Shown here piece after piece: positions 52,555-61,539 of a stretch of 64,000 nt of DNA. The position numbers were made by a program, and so were the translations under genes. Positions within the stretch are counted from its first letter, which is position 1; each line of letters begins with the position of its first letter. The notes under the pieces are model-generated. The model was not told the origin of the DNA. It was given only the letters and a program-made list of their open reading frames with translations, and did no database searches. The DNA is from Pseudomonas tohonis (lineage in GTDB: Bacteria; Pseudomonadota; Gammaproteobacteria; Pseudomonadales; Pseudomonadaceae), in the NCBI RefSeq assembly GCF_012767755.2, contig NZ_AP023189.1, forward strand, positions 930,001 through 994,000. The letters run 5' to 3'.

Positions 52555-53372
52555 GGCGTGTCCTCCTTGTGACCTTGGGGGGGGCAGGCCTGGTGCAGGT
52601 GCTCCAGGGCCTGGCGGTGCAGCTGGGGATCGCCGGCGGCCAGCACGCTGCTGCCGGAGCCAAGGCCGAGCGGGCGGCCCTGCCAGTCGCTGATCACTCC
52701 GCCGGCGCCTTCGATGACCGGCACCAGGGCGCAGTAGTCCACCGGCGCCATGCCGCCGCCGTCGGCCACCAGGTCGATGCGCCCCCGGGCGAGGTTGGCG
52801 TAGGCGCTGCAGGCGGCGCCGTAGAGACGCCAGCGGGTCGCGTCGCGCAGCCGGGCGAAGGCCGCCAGGTGTGTGTCCGGCAGGCTTTCCGGGTTGCTGC
52901 TGGCCAGCAGCGCGCGGGCCAGCTCGGTGCCGGGGCGGGTGCGCACCGGCTCGCCGTTGAGCCGGGTGGGCTGGCCTTCCACACCGACCCAGCGCAGGCC
53001 GGCGATGGGCAGGTCGATCACCCCCAGCACCGGGCGCCCGTCGCGGCACAGGGCGATCAGCGTGCCGTACACCGGCACCCCGGCGATGAAGGCCTTGGTG
53101 CCGTCGATGGGGTCGAGCACCCAGCTGTATTCGGCGTCGCGCTGGTGGTCGGGGTACTCCTCGCCTACCACGCCGAAGCTGGGCGTGTGGCGGGCGATGG
53201 CCTCGCGCAGTTCATGCTCGATGGCGCGGTCGATGGCGGTGACGGGGCTGGCGTCGTCCTTGTCCTCGAAGGGCTGGCCGTCCTCCAGGGCGGTCTGCCA
53301 GTGGGCCTGCAGGCGGGCGCGGGCGAGGTCGGCGAGGTGTTCGGCGGTGGCGCGGTGGTGGCTGGCGGTCAT
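52551..53372 (-). CDS. Inositol monophosphatase-family phosphatase
   Basis: A 273-residue Mg-dependent phosphatase. GVVGEEYP (metal-binding Glu-Glu), LDPIDGTKAFIAGVPVYGTLIAL (in parts), and AGCAYAN-like ACSAYANLARGRIDLVADGGGMAPVDYCALVPVI are the motif set. This is the family of HisN-type histidinol phosphatase, SuhB and CysQ. It overlaps the OprD gene by 4 bp and lies 13 bp after the substrate-binding protein gene, so it probably removes phosphate from the imported solute. Confidence 0.87.
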   Translation of the reverse strand: MTASHHRATAEHLADLARARLQAHWQTALEDGQPFEDKDDASPVTAIDRAIEHELREAIARHTPSFGVVGEEYPDHQRDAEYSWVLDPIDGTKAFIAGVPVYGTLIALCRDGRPVLGVIDLPIAGLRWVGVEGQPTRLNGEPVRTRPGTELARALLASSNPESLPDTHLAAFARLRDATRWRLYGAACSAYANLARGRIDLVADGGGMAPVDYCALVPVIEGAGGVISDWQGRPLGLGSGSSVLAAGDPQLHRQALEHLHQACPPQGHKEDTP

Positions 53373-53385
53373 GTCCGGCTCCGTG

Positions 53386-54378
53386 TCAGAGGGCTTTGTC
53401 GAGGCCTTTCCAGGCGCTGAGGAAGGCGTCGCGGCCGGCGATGGCGGCCTGCTCGTCGGTGGGGAAGACGGCGATGTCCTTCAGCTCCGGCAGCTCGACA
53501 TGGGCGCTGACCTCGATGTCGCTGCGGCTCGGCCGGCGGTAGGCCTGCTCCAGCAGGGCGACCTGGGTGTCGCGGCTCAGCAGCAGGTCGTAGAGGCGCT
53601 TGCCGGCCTCGGGGTTGGGGCCGTTCTTCACCAGCACCAGGGCCTCTTCGGTGACGAAGGTACCGTCGGCCGGGTAGACCAGGCGGATCTCCCGCTGGCC
53701 GCCGGCGACATAGGCGTAGGCGTTGCCCTCGAAGGTCAGGCCGACGGCGTATTCGCCCTGGGCCACCTGGTTGAGCACGGCGCTGGAGTTGCGCGAGACC
53801 ACCAGGTTGGCGGCCAGGCGGCGGAAGTCGTCCTCGCCCAGCAGTTGGCGCAGGCCCCAGAGCGCGGTGTAGGCGGTGGAGGTGGCGGTGGGGTCGCCGA
53901 CGATGATCCGCCCCTTCCAGGCCGGGTCCAGCAGGTCGCGCCATTGGGTGGGCTCCTTGAGCTCGCCGAGCTGCTTGCGGTTCACCATCATCACCACCAC
54001 CTGAATGTTGGCGGTGCTCCACAGCTGCTGCGGGTGCTGCTGCGCCTCGGGGATGGCCCGGGCCTGGGGCGAGCGGTAGGGCGCGTAGAGCGCGGTGAAG
54101 GCGCCCAGGGTGTTGGGCTGGGAACTCCAGAACACATCGGCCCGAGCGGCCTGGCCCTCGGCCTCGATGCGCTTGAGCAGCGCGGCGCTGGAGCCGTTGA
54201 CCACGCCGATCTTCAGGCCCGGGTCGAGGCGCTGGCCGCTGTCCAGCAGGGCCTGTACCGCCGAGTCGTTGTTGGTGGTGTAGAGCACCGCCTGCTCACG
54301 GGCGAGGGCGGGCTGCAGCAGGTTGAGGGCGAGGGCGGCCAGCAGGGCGGGCAGCCGGTGCTTCCAGGTGGCGTTCAT
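53386..54378 (-). CDS. ABC transporter substrate-binding protein (FbpA/AfuA/PhnS-like)
   Basis: A 330-residue periplasmic binding protein with a signal peptide (MNATWKHRLPALLAALALNLLQPALA) and a type II fold: LYTTNNDSAVQALLDSGQRLDPGLKIGVVNGSSAALLKRIEAEG (in parts), ADVFWSSQPNT, and WKGRIIVGDPTATSTAYTALWGL. The family contains ferric-ion, hexose-phosphate (AfuA) and aminoethylphosphonate (PhnS) binders. The adjacent phosphatase favours a phosphorylated or phosphonate solute over iron. The substrate remains open. Confidence 0.88.
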   Translation of the reverse strand: MNATWKHRLPALLAALALNLLQPALAREQAVLYTTNNDSAVQALLDSGQRLDPGLKIGVVNGSSAALLKRIEAEGQAARADVFWSSQPNTLGAFTALYAPYRSPQARAIPEAQQHPQQLWSTANIQVVVMMVNRKQLGELKEPTQWRDLLDPAWKGRIIVGDPTATSTAYTALWGLRQLLGEDDFRRLAANLVVSRNSSAVLNQVAQGEYAVGLTFEGNAYAYVAGGQREIRLVYPADGTFVTEEALVLVKNGPNPEAGKRLYDLLLSRDTQVALLEQAYRRPSRSDIEVSAHVELPELKDIAVFPTDEQAAIAGRDAFLSAWKGLDKAL

Positions 54379-54397
54379 GGCGACTCCTTGGTGCGGT

Positions 54398-56029
54398 TCA
54401 GAAGACCTTGATGCGGAACACCCGGGTGGCGATGACCACCGGGACGAGGGTGAGCAGGACCAGCACCAGCCCGTAGGCCGCCGCCTGGCCCTGGAGGCCG
54501 GTTTCCACCAGGCGGAAGACCTGGATGGTGATGGTCTCGCGGCCGGCCGAGTACACCACCAGCGAGGCGCTCAGCTCGGCGACGATGGTGGTCCAGGTGA
54601 GCACCGCCGCAGCAGCGACGGCGGGCGCCATCAGCGGCAGCACCACCTTGAAGAAGGAGCGCAGCGGCGGCACGCCGAGGCTGATGGAGGCCTCCTCGAT
54701 GGAATCGGGGATGTTGTAGAGGGTGGCCGAGGCGCTGCGCACCCCGAAGGGGAAGCGGCGGATGACGAAGGCCACCACGATGATCGCCGCCGTGCCGCTG
54801 AGGGCCAGCGGGCCGCTGTTGAAGGTCATCACCAGGCCGATGCCGAGCACCGTGCCGGACATGGCCAGGGGCAGCATGGCGAGGTAGTCGATGGCCGGGG
54901 TGAGCAGGTTCTTCTTCTTGATCACCAGGTAGCTGATGACCACGCTCAGCAGGATGCCCACCAGGGTCGCCAGGGCGCCGTAGGCCAGGGTGTTGAGGAT
55001 GGGTTCCGGGCTGCGCAGCAGGACCCGCTCCAGGTTCTCCAGGGAGAACTGGCCCCAGTGCATCACCGGCCCCCGCGAGCGGGTGAAGGCGCTGGCCAGC
55101 ACCGTCAGCAGCGGCAGCGAGGAGAGCAGGATGAACAGCGCCGTGGCCGCGCCCAGCAGCGCGCCGCGTACCCCACGCAGGCGCTGGGCCGGGGCGCTGC
55201 GGCCCTGGACGATCTCGTAGCGCTTGCGCCCCACCAGCCAGCGCTGGAGGAACAGCACCCCGGCGACGATGGCGATGGACAGGGTGGCCAGGGCGCTCTG
55301 CAGGCCGGCGTTGGTGCCCATCTCGGAGACGAAGCTCAGGTAGGTGAGCACCGAGAGCAGCTGCACCTTGCCGCCCAGCAGGGTGGCGATGGCGAAGTTG
55401 CCCACCACCAGGGTGTACACCAGCAGCCCGGAGGCCAGCACGGCGGGCAGCACCACCGGCAGCATCACTTGCAGCCGCGCCTTGGCCGGCGGCACGCCGA
55501 GGCTCTGGGCGGCTTCTTCCAGCTGGGCGTCGAAGCCGCGGATGGCGGCCAGGGTGCCGAGGTAGATGTAGGTGTAGTAGACCAGGCTCATCACCAGCAC
55601 CAGGCCGGGCCAGCCGTAGAAGCTGGGCAGGGCGAGGCCGAGGTGCTCCTCCAGGGCGCGGGTGAGCAGGCCGTTGTTGCCGAGGATCATCAGCCAGGTC
55701 TGGCTGACGATCACCTCCGGGACCACCAGGGTGCACACCGGCAGCACCGCCACCAGCGCCTTGCCGGGGAAGTCGAAGCGCGCGGTGACGTAGGCCAGGG
55801 AGACCCCGAGCACACTGGCGCAGCCGGTCACCAGGGCGCCCAGCAGCAGGGTGTTGCCGAGGGCGCGCAGGTAGCGCGGCTCGTCCAGCAACTGGGCCCA
55901 GCCACTGCCGCCGGCACCGGCCAAGCTGCCGTGCAGCAGGTTGGCCAGGGGCCAGAGCAGGAACACCAGCAGCAGCCCCAGGGCGAACAGGGCGAGGAGC
56001 AGCCAGGGGGAGGGCAGGCGCCGGTTCAT
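54398..56029 (-). CDS. ABC transporter permease, fused double domain (FbpB/AfuB type)
   Basis: A 543-residue inner-membrane permease of two fused MetI-type halves, each with an EAA loop: LEEAAQSLGVPPAKARLQVMLPVVLPAV in the first half and IEEASISLGVPPLRSFFKVVLPLMAPAV in the second (each shown as one motif). About 12 helices are predicted. It starts 4 bp inside the ATPase gene's end. It completes the transporter with the binding protein 19 bp downstream. Confidence 0.9.
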   Translation of the reverse strand: MNRRLPSPWLLLALFALGLLLVFLLWPLANLLHGSLAGAGGSGWAQLLDEPRYLRALGNTLLLGALVTGCASVLGVSLAYVTARFDFPGKALVAVLPVCTLVVPEVIVSQTWLMILGNNGLLTRALEEHLGLALPSFYGWPGLVLVMSLVYYTYIYLGTLAAIRGFDAQLEEAAQSLGVPPAKARLQVMLPVVLPAVLASGLLVYTLVVGNFAIATLLGGKVQLLSVLTYLSFVSEMGTNAGLQSALATLSIAIVAGVLFLQRWLVGRKRYEIVQGRSAPAQRLRGVRGALLGAATALFILLSSLPLLTVLASAFTRSRGPVMHWGQFSLENLERVLLRSPEPILNTLAYGALATLVGILLSVVISYLVIKKKNLLTPAIDYLAMLPLAMSGTVLGIGLVMTFNSGPLALSGTAAIIVVAFVIRRFPFGVRSASATLYNIPDSIEEASISLGVPPLRSFFKVVLPLMAPAVAAAAVLTWTTIVAELSASLVVYSAGRETITIQVFRLVETGLQGQAAAYGLVLVLLTLVPVVIATRVFRIKVF

Positions 56030-57096
56030 TGGGCCACCACCCGGAGCTGTGCGGGGTCGAACTCCAGGCTCACCGGCTGGCCTTCGTGGAAGCCGTCGCC
56101 GTCGGTGCCGAAGCGGTCGACGTTGAGCTGCTGGGCGTCCGCCAGCTCGATGCGGTAGCTGGTGCGGTTGCCCAGGTACTGCTTGCGCCGCACCTGGCCG
56201 GCCAGGCAGTTGCCGAGGCTCTGCCCGGCGGGGCGCAGGCGGATGCTTTCCGGCCGCGCCACCAGGTGCACCTCGGGCTCGGGCAGCGCAGCCTCTGCGC
56301 GGGCCTGCAGGGGCTGGCCGGCCACCAGCACGCGGATGCCGTCGTCGCCGGCCTGTTCCAGCACCCGCGCGGCCAGCAGGTTGGCCGAGCCGATGAAGTC
56401 GGCGGCGTAGGTGCTGGCGGGGGACTGGTAGATGGCCTGGGGGCTGCCCAGTTGCTCGATGCGGCCCTTGCGCATCAGGGCGATGCAGTCGGAGAGGGCC
56501 AGGGCCTCTTCCTGGTCGTGGGTGACGAAGACGGTGGTGATACCGATCTCCCGCTGCAGGTCGGCGATGGCGGCGCGGATCTGCAGGCGCAGCTGGGCGT
56601 CGAGGTTGGACAGCGGCTCGTCCATCAGCAGCACCTCCGGTTCGATGGCCAGGGCGCGGGCCAGGGCCACCCGCTGCCGCTGGCCGCCGGAGAGGGCGGC
56701 GGGGTGGCGCTCGGCGAAGCCGCTCATGCCGACCCGCTCCAGGTATTCGCCCACCTTGCGGCGCAGGGTCGCCGCGTCGGTCCGGCGGGCGCGCAGGCCG
56801 TAGGCGACGTTGTCGAACACGGTCTTGTCGGGGAACAGGGCGTAGTCCTGGAAGACCATGCCGATGCCCCGGCGGTGGGCGGGGACCTGGGTCATGTCGA
56901 CGTCGCCGAAGGCCAGGCGCCCGCCGCTGGGGCGGATGAAGCCGGCGATCACTCGCAGCAGGGTGGTCTTGCCGCAGCCGCTGGGGCCGAGCAGGGTGAA
57001 GAAGCTGCCGTCGGGGATGTGCAGGTCGAGGCCGTCGATGACCCTGATCCCGCTGCCGTAGCTGACGTCCAGCTGGCTGATGCTGATGGATGACAT
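56026..57096 (-). CDS. ABC transporter ATP-binding protein (FbpC/PotA type)
   Basis: A 356-residue ATPase with Walker A GPSGCGKTT, Q-loop MVFQDYALFPDKTVFDNVAYGL, signature LSGGQRQRVALARAL, Walker B PEVLLMDEPLSNLDAQL, H-loop FVTHDQEEALALSD, and a C-terminal TOBE domain (about 270-350). The ATG at 57096 (MSSISISQLDVSYG) is used; the upstream extension has no domain. It leads the SBP-permease-phosphatase-porin operon. Confidence 0.92.
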   Translation of the reverse strand: MSSISISQLDVSYGSGIRVIDGLDLHIPDGSFFTLLGPSGCGKTTLLRVIAGFIRPSGGRLAFGDVDMTQVPAHRRGIGMVFQDYALFPDKTVFDNVAYGLRARRTDAATLRRKVGEYLERVGMSGFAERHPAALSGGQRQRVALARALAIEPEVLLMDEPLSNLDAQLRLQIRAAIADLQREIGITTVFVTHDQEEALALSDCIALMRKGRIEQLGSPQAIYQSPASTYAADFIGSANLLAARVLEQAGDDGIRVLVAGQPLQARAEAALPEPEVHLVARPESIRLRPAGQSLGNCLAGQVRRKQYLGNRTSYRIELADAQQLNVDRFGTDGDGFHEGQPVSLEFDPAQLRVVAQ

Positions 57097-57270
57097 CGCA
57101 ATTCTCCGTTCGCGTGTTGTTCTTGTTGGCGCGGGGGCGGTGCTAGGGCGGGCCGCCCCGGGGCGTTCATGCACCCCGTGGATGGGCCTACTGTGAACGG
57201 GGCGCGGGCGGGTGGCTTGATCGATTCGCCCGGTTGCGGTGCGCGGTTCGGCACAGCCGGGCGGCCGGCC

Positions 57271-58017
57271 TCAGGCGCGGCAGCGCTCGCGGTACTGGCT
57301 CGGGGAGAGCCCGGTGAGGGCCTTGAACTGGCGGCTGAAGGCGCTGTGGTCGGCATAGCCGCAGCGGTAGGCGATCTCGGTGATGGGCAGATCGCCGGCC
57401 AGCAGTTGGGTGGCAGCGCCCAGGCGCGCCTTGTGGATCATCTGCCGGGGGCTGAGCTGGAAGATGCGCTTGCACAGCCGGCCGAGCTGGGAGGCGGAGA
57501 GCCCGGCGATGGCGGTGAGTTCATCGAGGCTGATGGGCTCGGCGAAGTGCTCGCGGATGTGGGCGTCCACCGCCGCCAGGCGCTGGAAGGCCGGGTGGCT
57601 GGACTGCGGCGCCTGCAGGTCGTAGGAGATGCCGGCCATGCCGATGACCCGCTGCGCCGGGTCGCGCAGGGGCAGCTTGTGGGTCAGGCACCAGCCAGGC
57701 TTGCGGCCGGGGTAGAGGTGGAGTTCCAGCTGGTCGCTGAGCTGGTCGCCGGCCTCCAGCACCTGGCGGTCCTGCTCGGTGTAGAGGTGGCCGAAGCGGC
57801 GCGGGAACACGTCCTCGGCAGTGCGCCCCAGCAGCGGCGCCTTGTCCCTGAAGCCGCAGCGCTGGGCGAGGGTCTGGTTGACCAGCACGTAGCGGGCGTC
57901 CAGGTCCTTGACGAAGAACACCACGTCCGGCATCGCGTCCAGCAGCGGCGCGACCTGCTCCAGGCAGCGCAGCAGGGCGGGCAGGTCCGGGGCGACGGGG
58001 AGGTGATCGAGCTGCAT
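57271..58017 (-). CDS. PAS-AraC family transcriptional regulator
   Basis: A 248-residue regulator with an N-terminal PAS domain (AMPDVVFFVKDLDARYVLVNQTLAQRCGF in parts, to about residue 135) and a C-terminal AraC/XylS DNA-binding domain (SLDELTAIAGLSASQLGRLCKRIFQLSPRQMI and AYRCGYADHSAFSRQFKALTGLSPSQYR in parts). It lies 174 bp upstream of the ABC operon on the same strand and probably activates it. The PAS domain presumably senses the solute or a related metabolite. Confidence 0.9.
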   Translation of the reverse strand: MQLDHLPVAPDLPALLRCLEQVAPLLDAMPDVVFFVKDLDARYVLVNQTLAQRCGFRDKAPLLGRTAEDVFPRRFGHLYTEQDRQVLEAGDQLSDQLELHLYPGRKPGWCLTHKLPLRDPAQRVIGMAGISYDLQAPQSSHPAFQRLAAVDAHIREHFAEPISLDELTAIAGLSASQLGRLCKRIFQLSPRQMIHKARLGAATQLLAGDLPITEIAYRCGYADHSAFSRQFKALTGLSPSQYRERCRA

Positions 58018-58188
58018 CGTTCACGCCGAAGAGTGGGGGGCCATGGGCTTCGGACGATGAACCTAGCCTGGGCCATTCTGCGGGCACCAGATGAGGGGCG
58101 CCCCCGGGAGGGCGCGTTTTTGCGTATTCGATGGACGGAAGGTGGCGGATTGGCGTGCGGGTATTTCCCGCCTGGCGTGTGACGCGGG

Positions 58189-59076
58189 TCAGCTACGCCG
58201 TTCGACGATGTAGCGGGCCAGGTCGCGCAGGGGTTCGGCGGCCTCGCCGAAGGAGCGCAGGGCGTGCAGGGCGATGTCGCGCAGTTCCAGGGCGTAGGCC
58301 TTGGCGTCGTCGAGGCCGAGCAGGGCCGGGTAGGTGGGCTTGTCGCTGGCCTGGTCTTTGCCCTGGGTCTTGCCGAGGGTGGCGGTGTCGCTCTCGACGT
58401 CGAGGATGTCGTCCTGCACCTGGAAGGCCAGGCCGATGGCCTGGGCGTAGGTCTGCAGGGACTTGAGCGAGGCGTCGTCGGCATTGCCGCTGGCCAGGGC
58501 GCCGAGGCGCACGCTGGCTTCGATCAGGGCGCCGGTCTTGTGCCGGTGCATCACTTCCAGAGCCTGCTGGTCGAGCTTCAGGCCCACCGAGCCGAGGTCG
58601 ATGGCCTGGCCGCCGACCATGCCGGCGGGGCCGGCGGCGCGGGCCAGGGTGCCGACCATGGCCAGGCGCGTATCGGCGCTCTGCGGGTTGTGGCGTCGGT
58701 CCGCCAGCACTTCGAAGGCCAGGGTCTGCAGGCCGTCGCCGGCGAGGATGGCGCAGGCTTCGTCGAAGGCCTTGTGGGTGGTGGGCTTGCCCCGGCGCAG
58801 GTCGTCGTCGTCCATGGCCGGCAGGTCATCGTGGACCAGGGAGTAGGCGTGGATCAGCTCCACCGCGCAGGCGGCGCCGTCGGCCCGGTCGATCTCGCCG
58901 GCCAGCGCCTCGCAGGCCGCGTAGACCAGCAGCGGACGCACGCGCTTGCCACCGTTGGTGACGCTGTAGCGCATGGCTTCATAAAGGCGTTGCAGTTCGG
59001 GGCGGGGCGCGTCGAACAAGGTTTCCAGGGCGGCGTCGACGCGCGCCTGGCAGCGGGACTGGTAGGCCGCGATCAT
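58189..59076 (-). CDS. ispA: Farnesyl diphosphate synthase
   Basis: A 295-residue all-helical prenyltransferase. The two Asp-rich motifs are [14 protein letters not shown] and DDILDVESD, with [13 protein letters not shown] for the IPP site. It makes farnesyl diphosphate for ubiquinone, heme O and undecaprenyl synthesis. The ATG at 59076 gives the usual length. It overlaps xseB by 4 bp; dxs, its usual neighbour, lies 15.6 kb away on the same strand. Confidence 0.96.
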   Translation of the reverse strand: MIAAYQSRCQARVDAALETLFDAPRPELQRLYEAMRYSVTNGGKRVRPLLVYAACEALAGEIDRADGAACAVELIHAYSLVHDDLPAMDDDDLRRGKPTTHKAFDEACAILAGDGLQTLAFEVLADRRHNPQSADTRLAMVGTLARAAGPAGMVGGQAIDLGSVGLKLDQQALEVMHRHKTGALIEASVRLGALASGNADDASLKSLQTYAQAIGLAFQVQDDILDVESDTATLGKTQGKDQASDKPTYPALLGLDDAKAYALELRDIALHALRSFGEAAEPLRDLARYIVERRS

Positions 59077-59315
59077 GCCTGCTCGTCCGCTTCGAAGGGG
59101 GCCTCTTCCAGCTCGCCATCGCGCTCCAGGAGGATCTGCACCTTCTGCTCCGCCTGGCTCAGCGCACCCTGGCATTCGCGGGTCAGGCGGATGCCCTGTT
59201 CGAAGGCGCTGAGCGAGTCTTCCAGCGACAGCTCGCCGCTTTCCAGGCGCTCGACCAACGCTTGCAGGTCGGCGAGGGACTGTTCGAAATCAGGGGTGGC
59301 TTTCTTGCGGGCCAT
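59073..59315 (-). CDS. xseB: Exodeoxyribonuclease VII small subunit
   Basis: An 80-residue helical subunit of ExoVII. The family pattern [43 protein letters not shown] (in parts) is complete, and the length is standard. The ATG at 59315 is preferred to longer upstream extensions without domain support. It overlaps ispA by 4 bp. The catalytic subunit gene xseA is not in the window. Confidence 0.95.
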   Translation of the reverse strand: MARKKATPDFEQSLADLQALVERLESGELSLEDSLSAFEQGIRLTRECQGALSQAEQKVQILLERDGELEEAPFEADEQA

Positions 59316-59516
59316 GGCGGGCTTCCCGGGGGCAGTTCGGAACGGGCGGACACTAGCAGAGCCGCGCCCTTGCGGGCAAATGAGCAGGGTGGTTTCCGGG
59401 GTGTTTCCGTCGCCTCGAGAGGAGGTGAAATCCGCTGTGGCGATCCGAACCGAGAGCCTGACAGGACTGGCTCGTGCCGTAGGGTGTGCCGTGCGCACCG
59501 CCGCACGGTGTTTCCG

Positions 59517-59562
59517 GCGAGCCCCTCGACTTCCTGGAAGGGGCGTTTGGCCGTTGCTCCAA
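59517..59562 (+). repeat. Dispersed structured repeat, copy 3 (right end only)
   Basis: CCTGGAAGGGGCGTTTGGCC...TTGCTCCAAC matches the right ends of the elements at 33922-34226 and 44391-44717; the left part is missing or too diverged to see. It lies in the 308-bp xseB-TauE gap, which otherwise shows nothing I can assign. Confidence 0.55.
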
Positions 59563-59623
59563 CCTCTTCGCCAGCATCTGCATCGATGCGTGCATCACGC
59601 TCCAGCTGCAAGGATGGCCCGCC

Positions 59624-60382
59624 CTACGCGGTGACGAAGTAGTAAGCCGTCATCCCCGCCCCCACCGCGATCACCAGCCAGCGCAACCAGCGGCTCGGCA
59701 GGCGCCTGGCCAGCGCGCCGCCGGCGTAGCCACCGCAGCTGGCGGCGCCGAGCAGCACTGCCAGTTCGGCCCAGCTGACCCGGCCCGCGGCGACGAAGGT
59801 GACCACCGCGACGCTGTAGATGGTGCTGGAGAGCAGGTTCTTCAGCGCATTGGCGCGCAGCAGCGGGTGTCCCTCGATGGAGAACGCCGCCAGCTGCAGG
59901 ATGCCCATGCCCGCACCGAAGTAGCCGCCATAGACCGCCACCAGCGCATGGGCGATGCCGCCGGCCGGGCCGTGGCGCGGCAGGGCGCCGGCCTCGCGTT
60001 GGCGGTTGACCCGCCGGCTCAGCCAGGGGCTGGCGGCGAACAGCAGGGTGGCGGCCAGCAGCAGCCAGGGGATCAGCCGGCGGAACACCTCGTCGCCACC
60101 GGCCAGCAGGAGCAGCCCGCCACCCAGGCCGCCGATCAGCGAGATCGCCACCAGCGGCAGCAGCCAGCGTCCCAGGGGGCGCAACTGGTCCCGCGCCGCC
60201 CAGCTCGCCGCCAGGCTGGCCGGCCACAGGGCCACGGCGTTGGTCGCGTTGGCGGTCACGGGAGGCAGGCCGGCGGCCAGCAGGGCGGGGAAGGAGAAGA
60301 AGGTGCCGCCGCCGGCGAGGGCGTTCATGCCGCCGGCAGCGAAGCCGGCGAGCAGCAGCAGGAGGATATCGGCGAGGGTCAT
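59624..60382 (-). CDS. TauE/SafE-family membrane exporter
   Basis: A 252-residue inner-membrane protein with about eight helices and the TSUP signature GFAAGGMNALAGGGTFFSFPALLAAG (in parts) at the N-terminus, repeated in weaker form as VYGGYFGAGMGILQLAAF in the second half. Members export sulfite, sulfoacetate and related small anions; the substrate here is unknown. It lies between xseB and a DUF2790 gene. Confidence 0.88.
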   Translation of the reverse strand: MTLADILLLLLAGFAAGGMNALAGGGTFFSFPALLAAGLPPVTANATNAVALWPASLAASWAARDQLRPLGRWLLPLVAISLIGGLGGGLLLLAGGDEVFRRLIPWLLLAATLLFAASPWLSRRVNRQREAGALPRHGPAGGIAHALVAVYGGYFGAGMGILQLAAFSIEGHPLLRANALKNLLSSTIYSVAVVTFVAAGRVSWAELAVLLGAASCGGYAGGALARRLPSRWLRWLVIAVGAGMTAYYFVTA

Positions 60383-60462
60383 GGCGACTGCGCAAAAGCG
60401 CCGAGCTTACGCAGCGGGCAGCGCCGAGGCAAAGGCCTGGGGCTTGCCGGGTGCTGCGCGGA

Positions 60463-60717
60463 TCAGCTGTTGGAGCAGGCGTCGGATTGCTTGATGTAGC
60501 TCACGGCGCGCGTCTGACCCTGGGAGTCGACGTAGGTCATCTTCGCTTCCACCAACTCGCAGGTCAGCGGGTGGGGCTCGTCGATGGACACGACCTGGGC
60601 CACGTCCAGGTGCATGCCATAGACGAAGGGCTCGGCCCGGGCCGCCCCCTCGGCATGCGCGGCGCTGGCGAGGGTCACGAACAGCAGCGCCGTGGCGCCG
60701 CAGGCAAGGGCTTTCAT
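60463..60717 (-). CDS. DUF2790 small exported protein
   Basis: An 84-residue precursor with a signal peptide (MKALACGATALLFVTLASAAHA) and a DUF2790 core: PFVYGMHLDVAQVVSIDEPHPLTCELVEAKMTYVDSQGQTR (in parts), ending DACSNS. Two cysteines could form a disulfide. The family is common in Pseudomonas, often in several copies, and its function is unknown. Start ATG 60717. Confidence 0.88.
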   Translation of the reverse strand: MKALACGATALLFVTLASAAHAEGAARAEPFVYGMHLDVAQVVSIDEPHPLTCELVEAKMTYVDSQGQTRAVSYIKQSDACSNS

Positions 60718-60889
60718 GGGGTTCTCCTCATCGGGTGGTTCATGGCCACTATGAGAAACCAGGGCGTTCCGGCGAAAAAGCGGGGCACCGAAGAAGGGCT
60801 TTTCCGGATGGCGTAACAATCGTGGCGAACAAGGCTGCGCGGAGGGGGAACAGGGCCGAGGCATGAGGAGGGCCACTTTCCTCCAGGCA

Positions 60890-60919
60890 ATAAAAAAGCC
60901 GGCTTGTGGCCGGCTTTCT
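60890..60919 (-). terminator. Terminator of ppa
   Basis: On the minus strand AAAGCCGGC-CACAA-GCCGGCTTTTTT is a strong stem with a run of T, 16 bp after the ppa stop. Confidence 0.9.
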
Positions 60920-60934
60920 ATGAGAGGTCGGGGC

Positions 60935-61462
60935 TTACTTTTGGTAAGCCGCAACCGCTTTAGTGATCTCGGCGCGGGCAGCTTCGGCGTTGCCCCAGCC
61001 TTCGACCTTGACCCACTTGCCCTTCTCGAGATCCTTGTAGTTCTCGAAGAAGTGCTTGATCTGTTCCAGCAGCAGGGCCGGCAGGTCGGTGTATTCCTTG
61101 ATGTCCACGTACAGCTGGGACAGCTTGTCGTGGGGGACGGCGATCAGCTTGGCGTCGCCGCCGGCTTCGTCGGTCATGTGCAGGACGCCGACCGGACGGG
61201 CGCGGATCACGGCGCCGGGGGCGACGGGATACGGGGTCACGACCAGCACGTCCAGCGGGTCGCCGTCGTCAGCCAGGGTGTTGGGGATGTAGCCGTAGTT
61301 GGCCGGGTAGAACATGGGGGTGGCCATGAAGCGGTCGACGAACAGGCAGTCGCTGTCCTTGTCGATTTCGTATTTGATCGGCGCATGGTTGGCCGGGATT
61401 TCGATCGCGACGTAGATGTCGTTCGGCAGGTCTTTGCCAGCCGGGATCTTGCTGTAGCTCAT
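60935..61462 (-). CDS. ppa: Inorganic pyrophosphatase
   Basis: A 175-residue soluble family I pyrophosphatase. The metal-binding set is in [20 protein letters not shown] (in parts) and the later [12 protein letters not shown]. It hydrolyses pyrophosphate from biosynthesis. The start ATG at 61462 gives the E. coli-like length. A Rho-independent terminator follows. Confidence 0.97.
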   Translation of the reverse strand: MSYSKIPAGKDLPNDIYVAIEIPANHAPIKYEIDKDSDCLFVDRFMATPMFYPANYGYIPNTLADDGDPLDVLVVTPYPVAPGAVIRARPVGVLHMTDEAGGDAKLIAVPHDKLSQLYVDIKEYTDLPALLLEQIKHFFENYKDLEKGKWVKVEGWGNAEAARAEITKAVAAYQK

Positions 61463-61539
61463 GGTCGACTCCCTGGAATGGGCCAAAAAAAGTGGGCGGA
61501 TTATATGCACATTCATTGGGCGGCGCCACGCCGTCGTGC

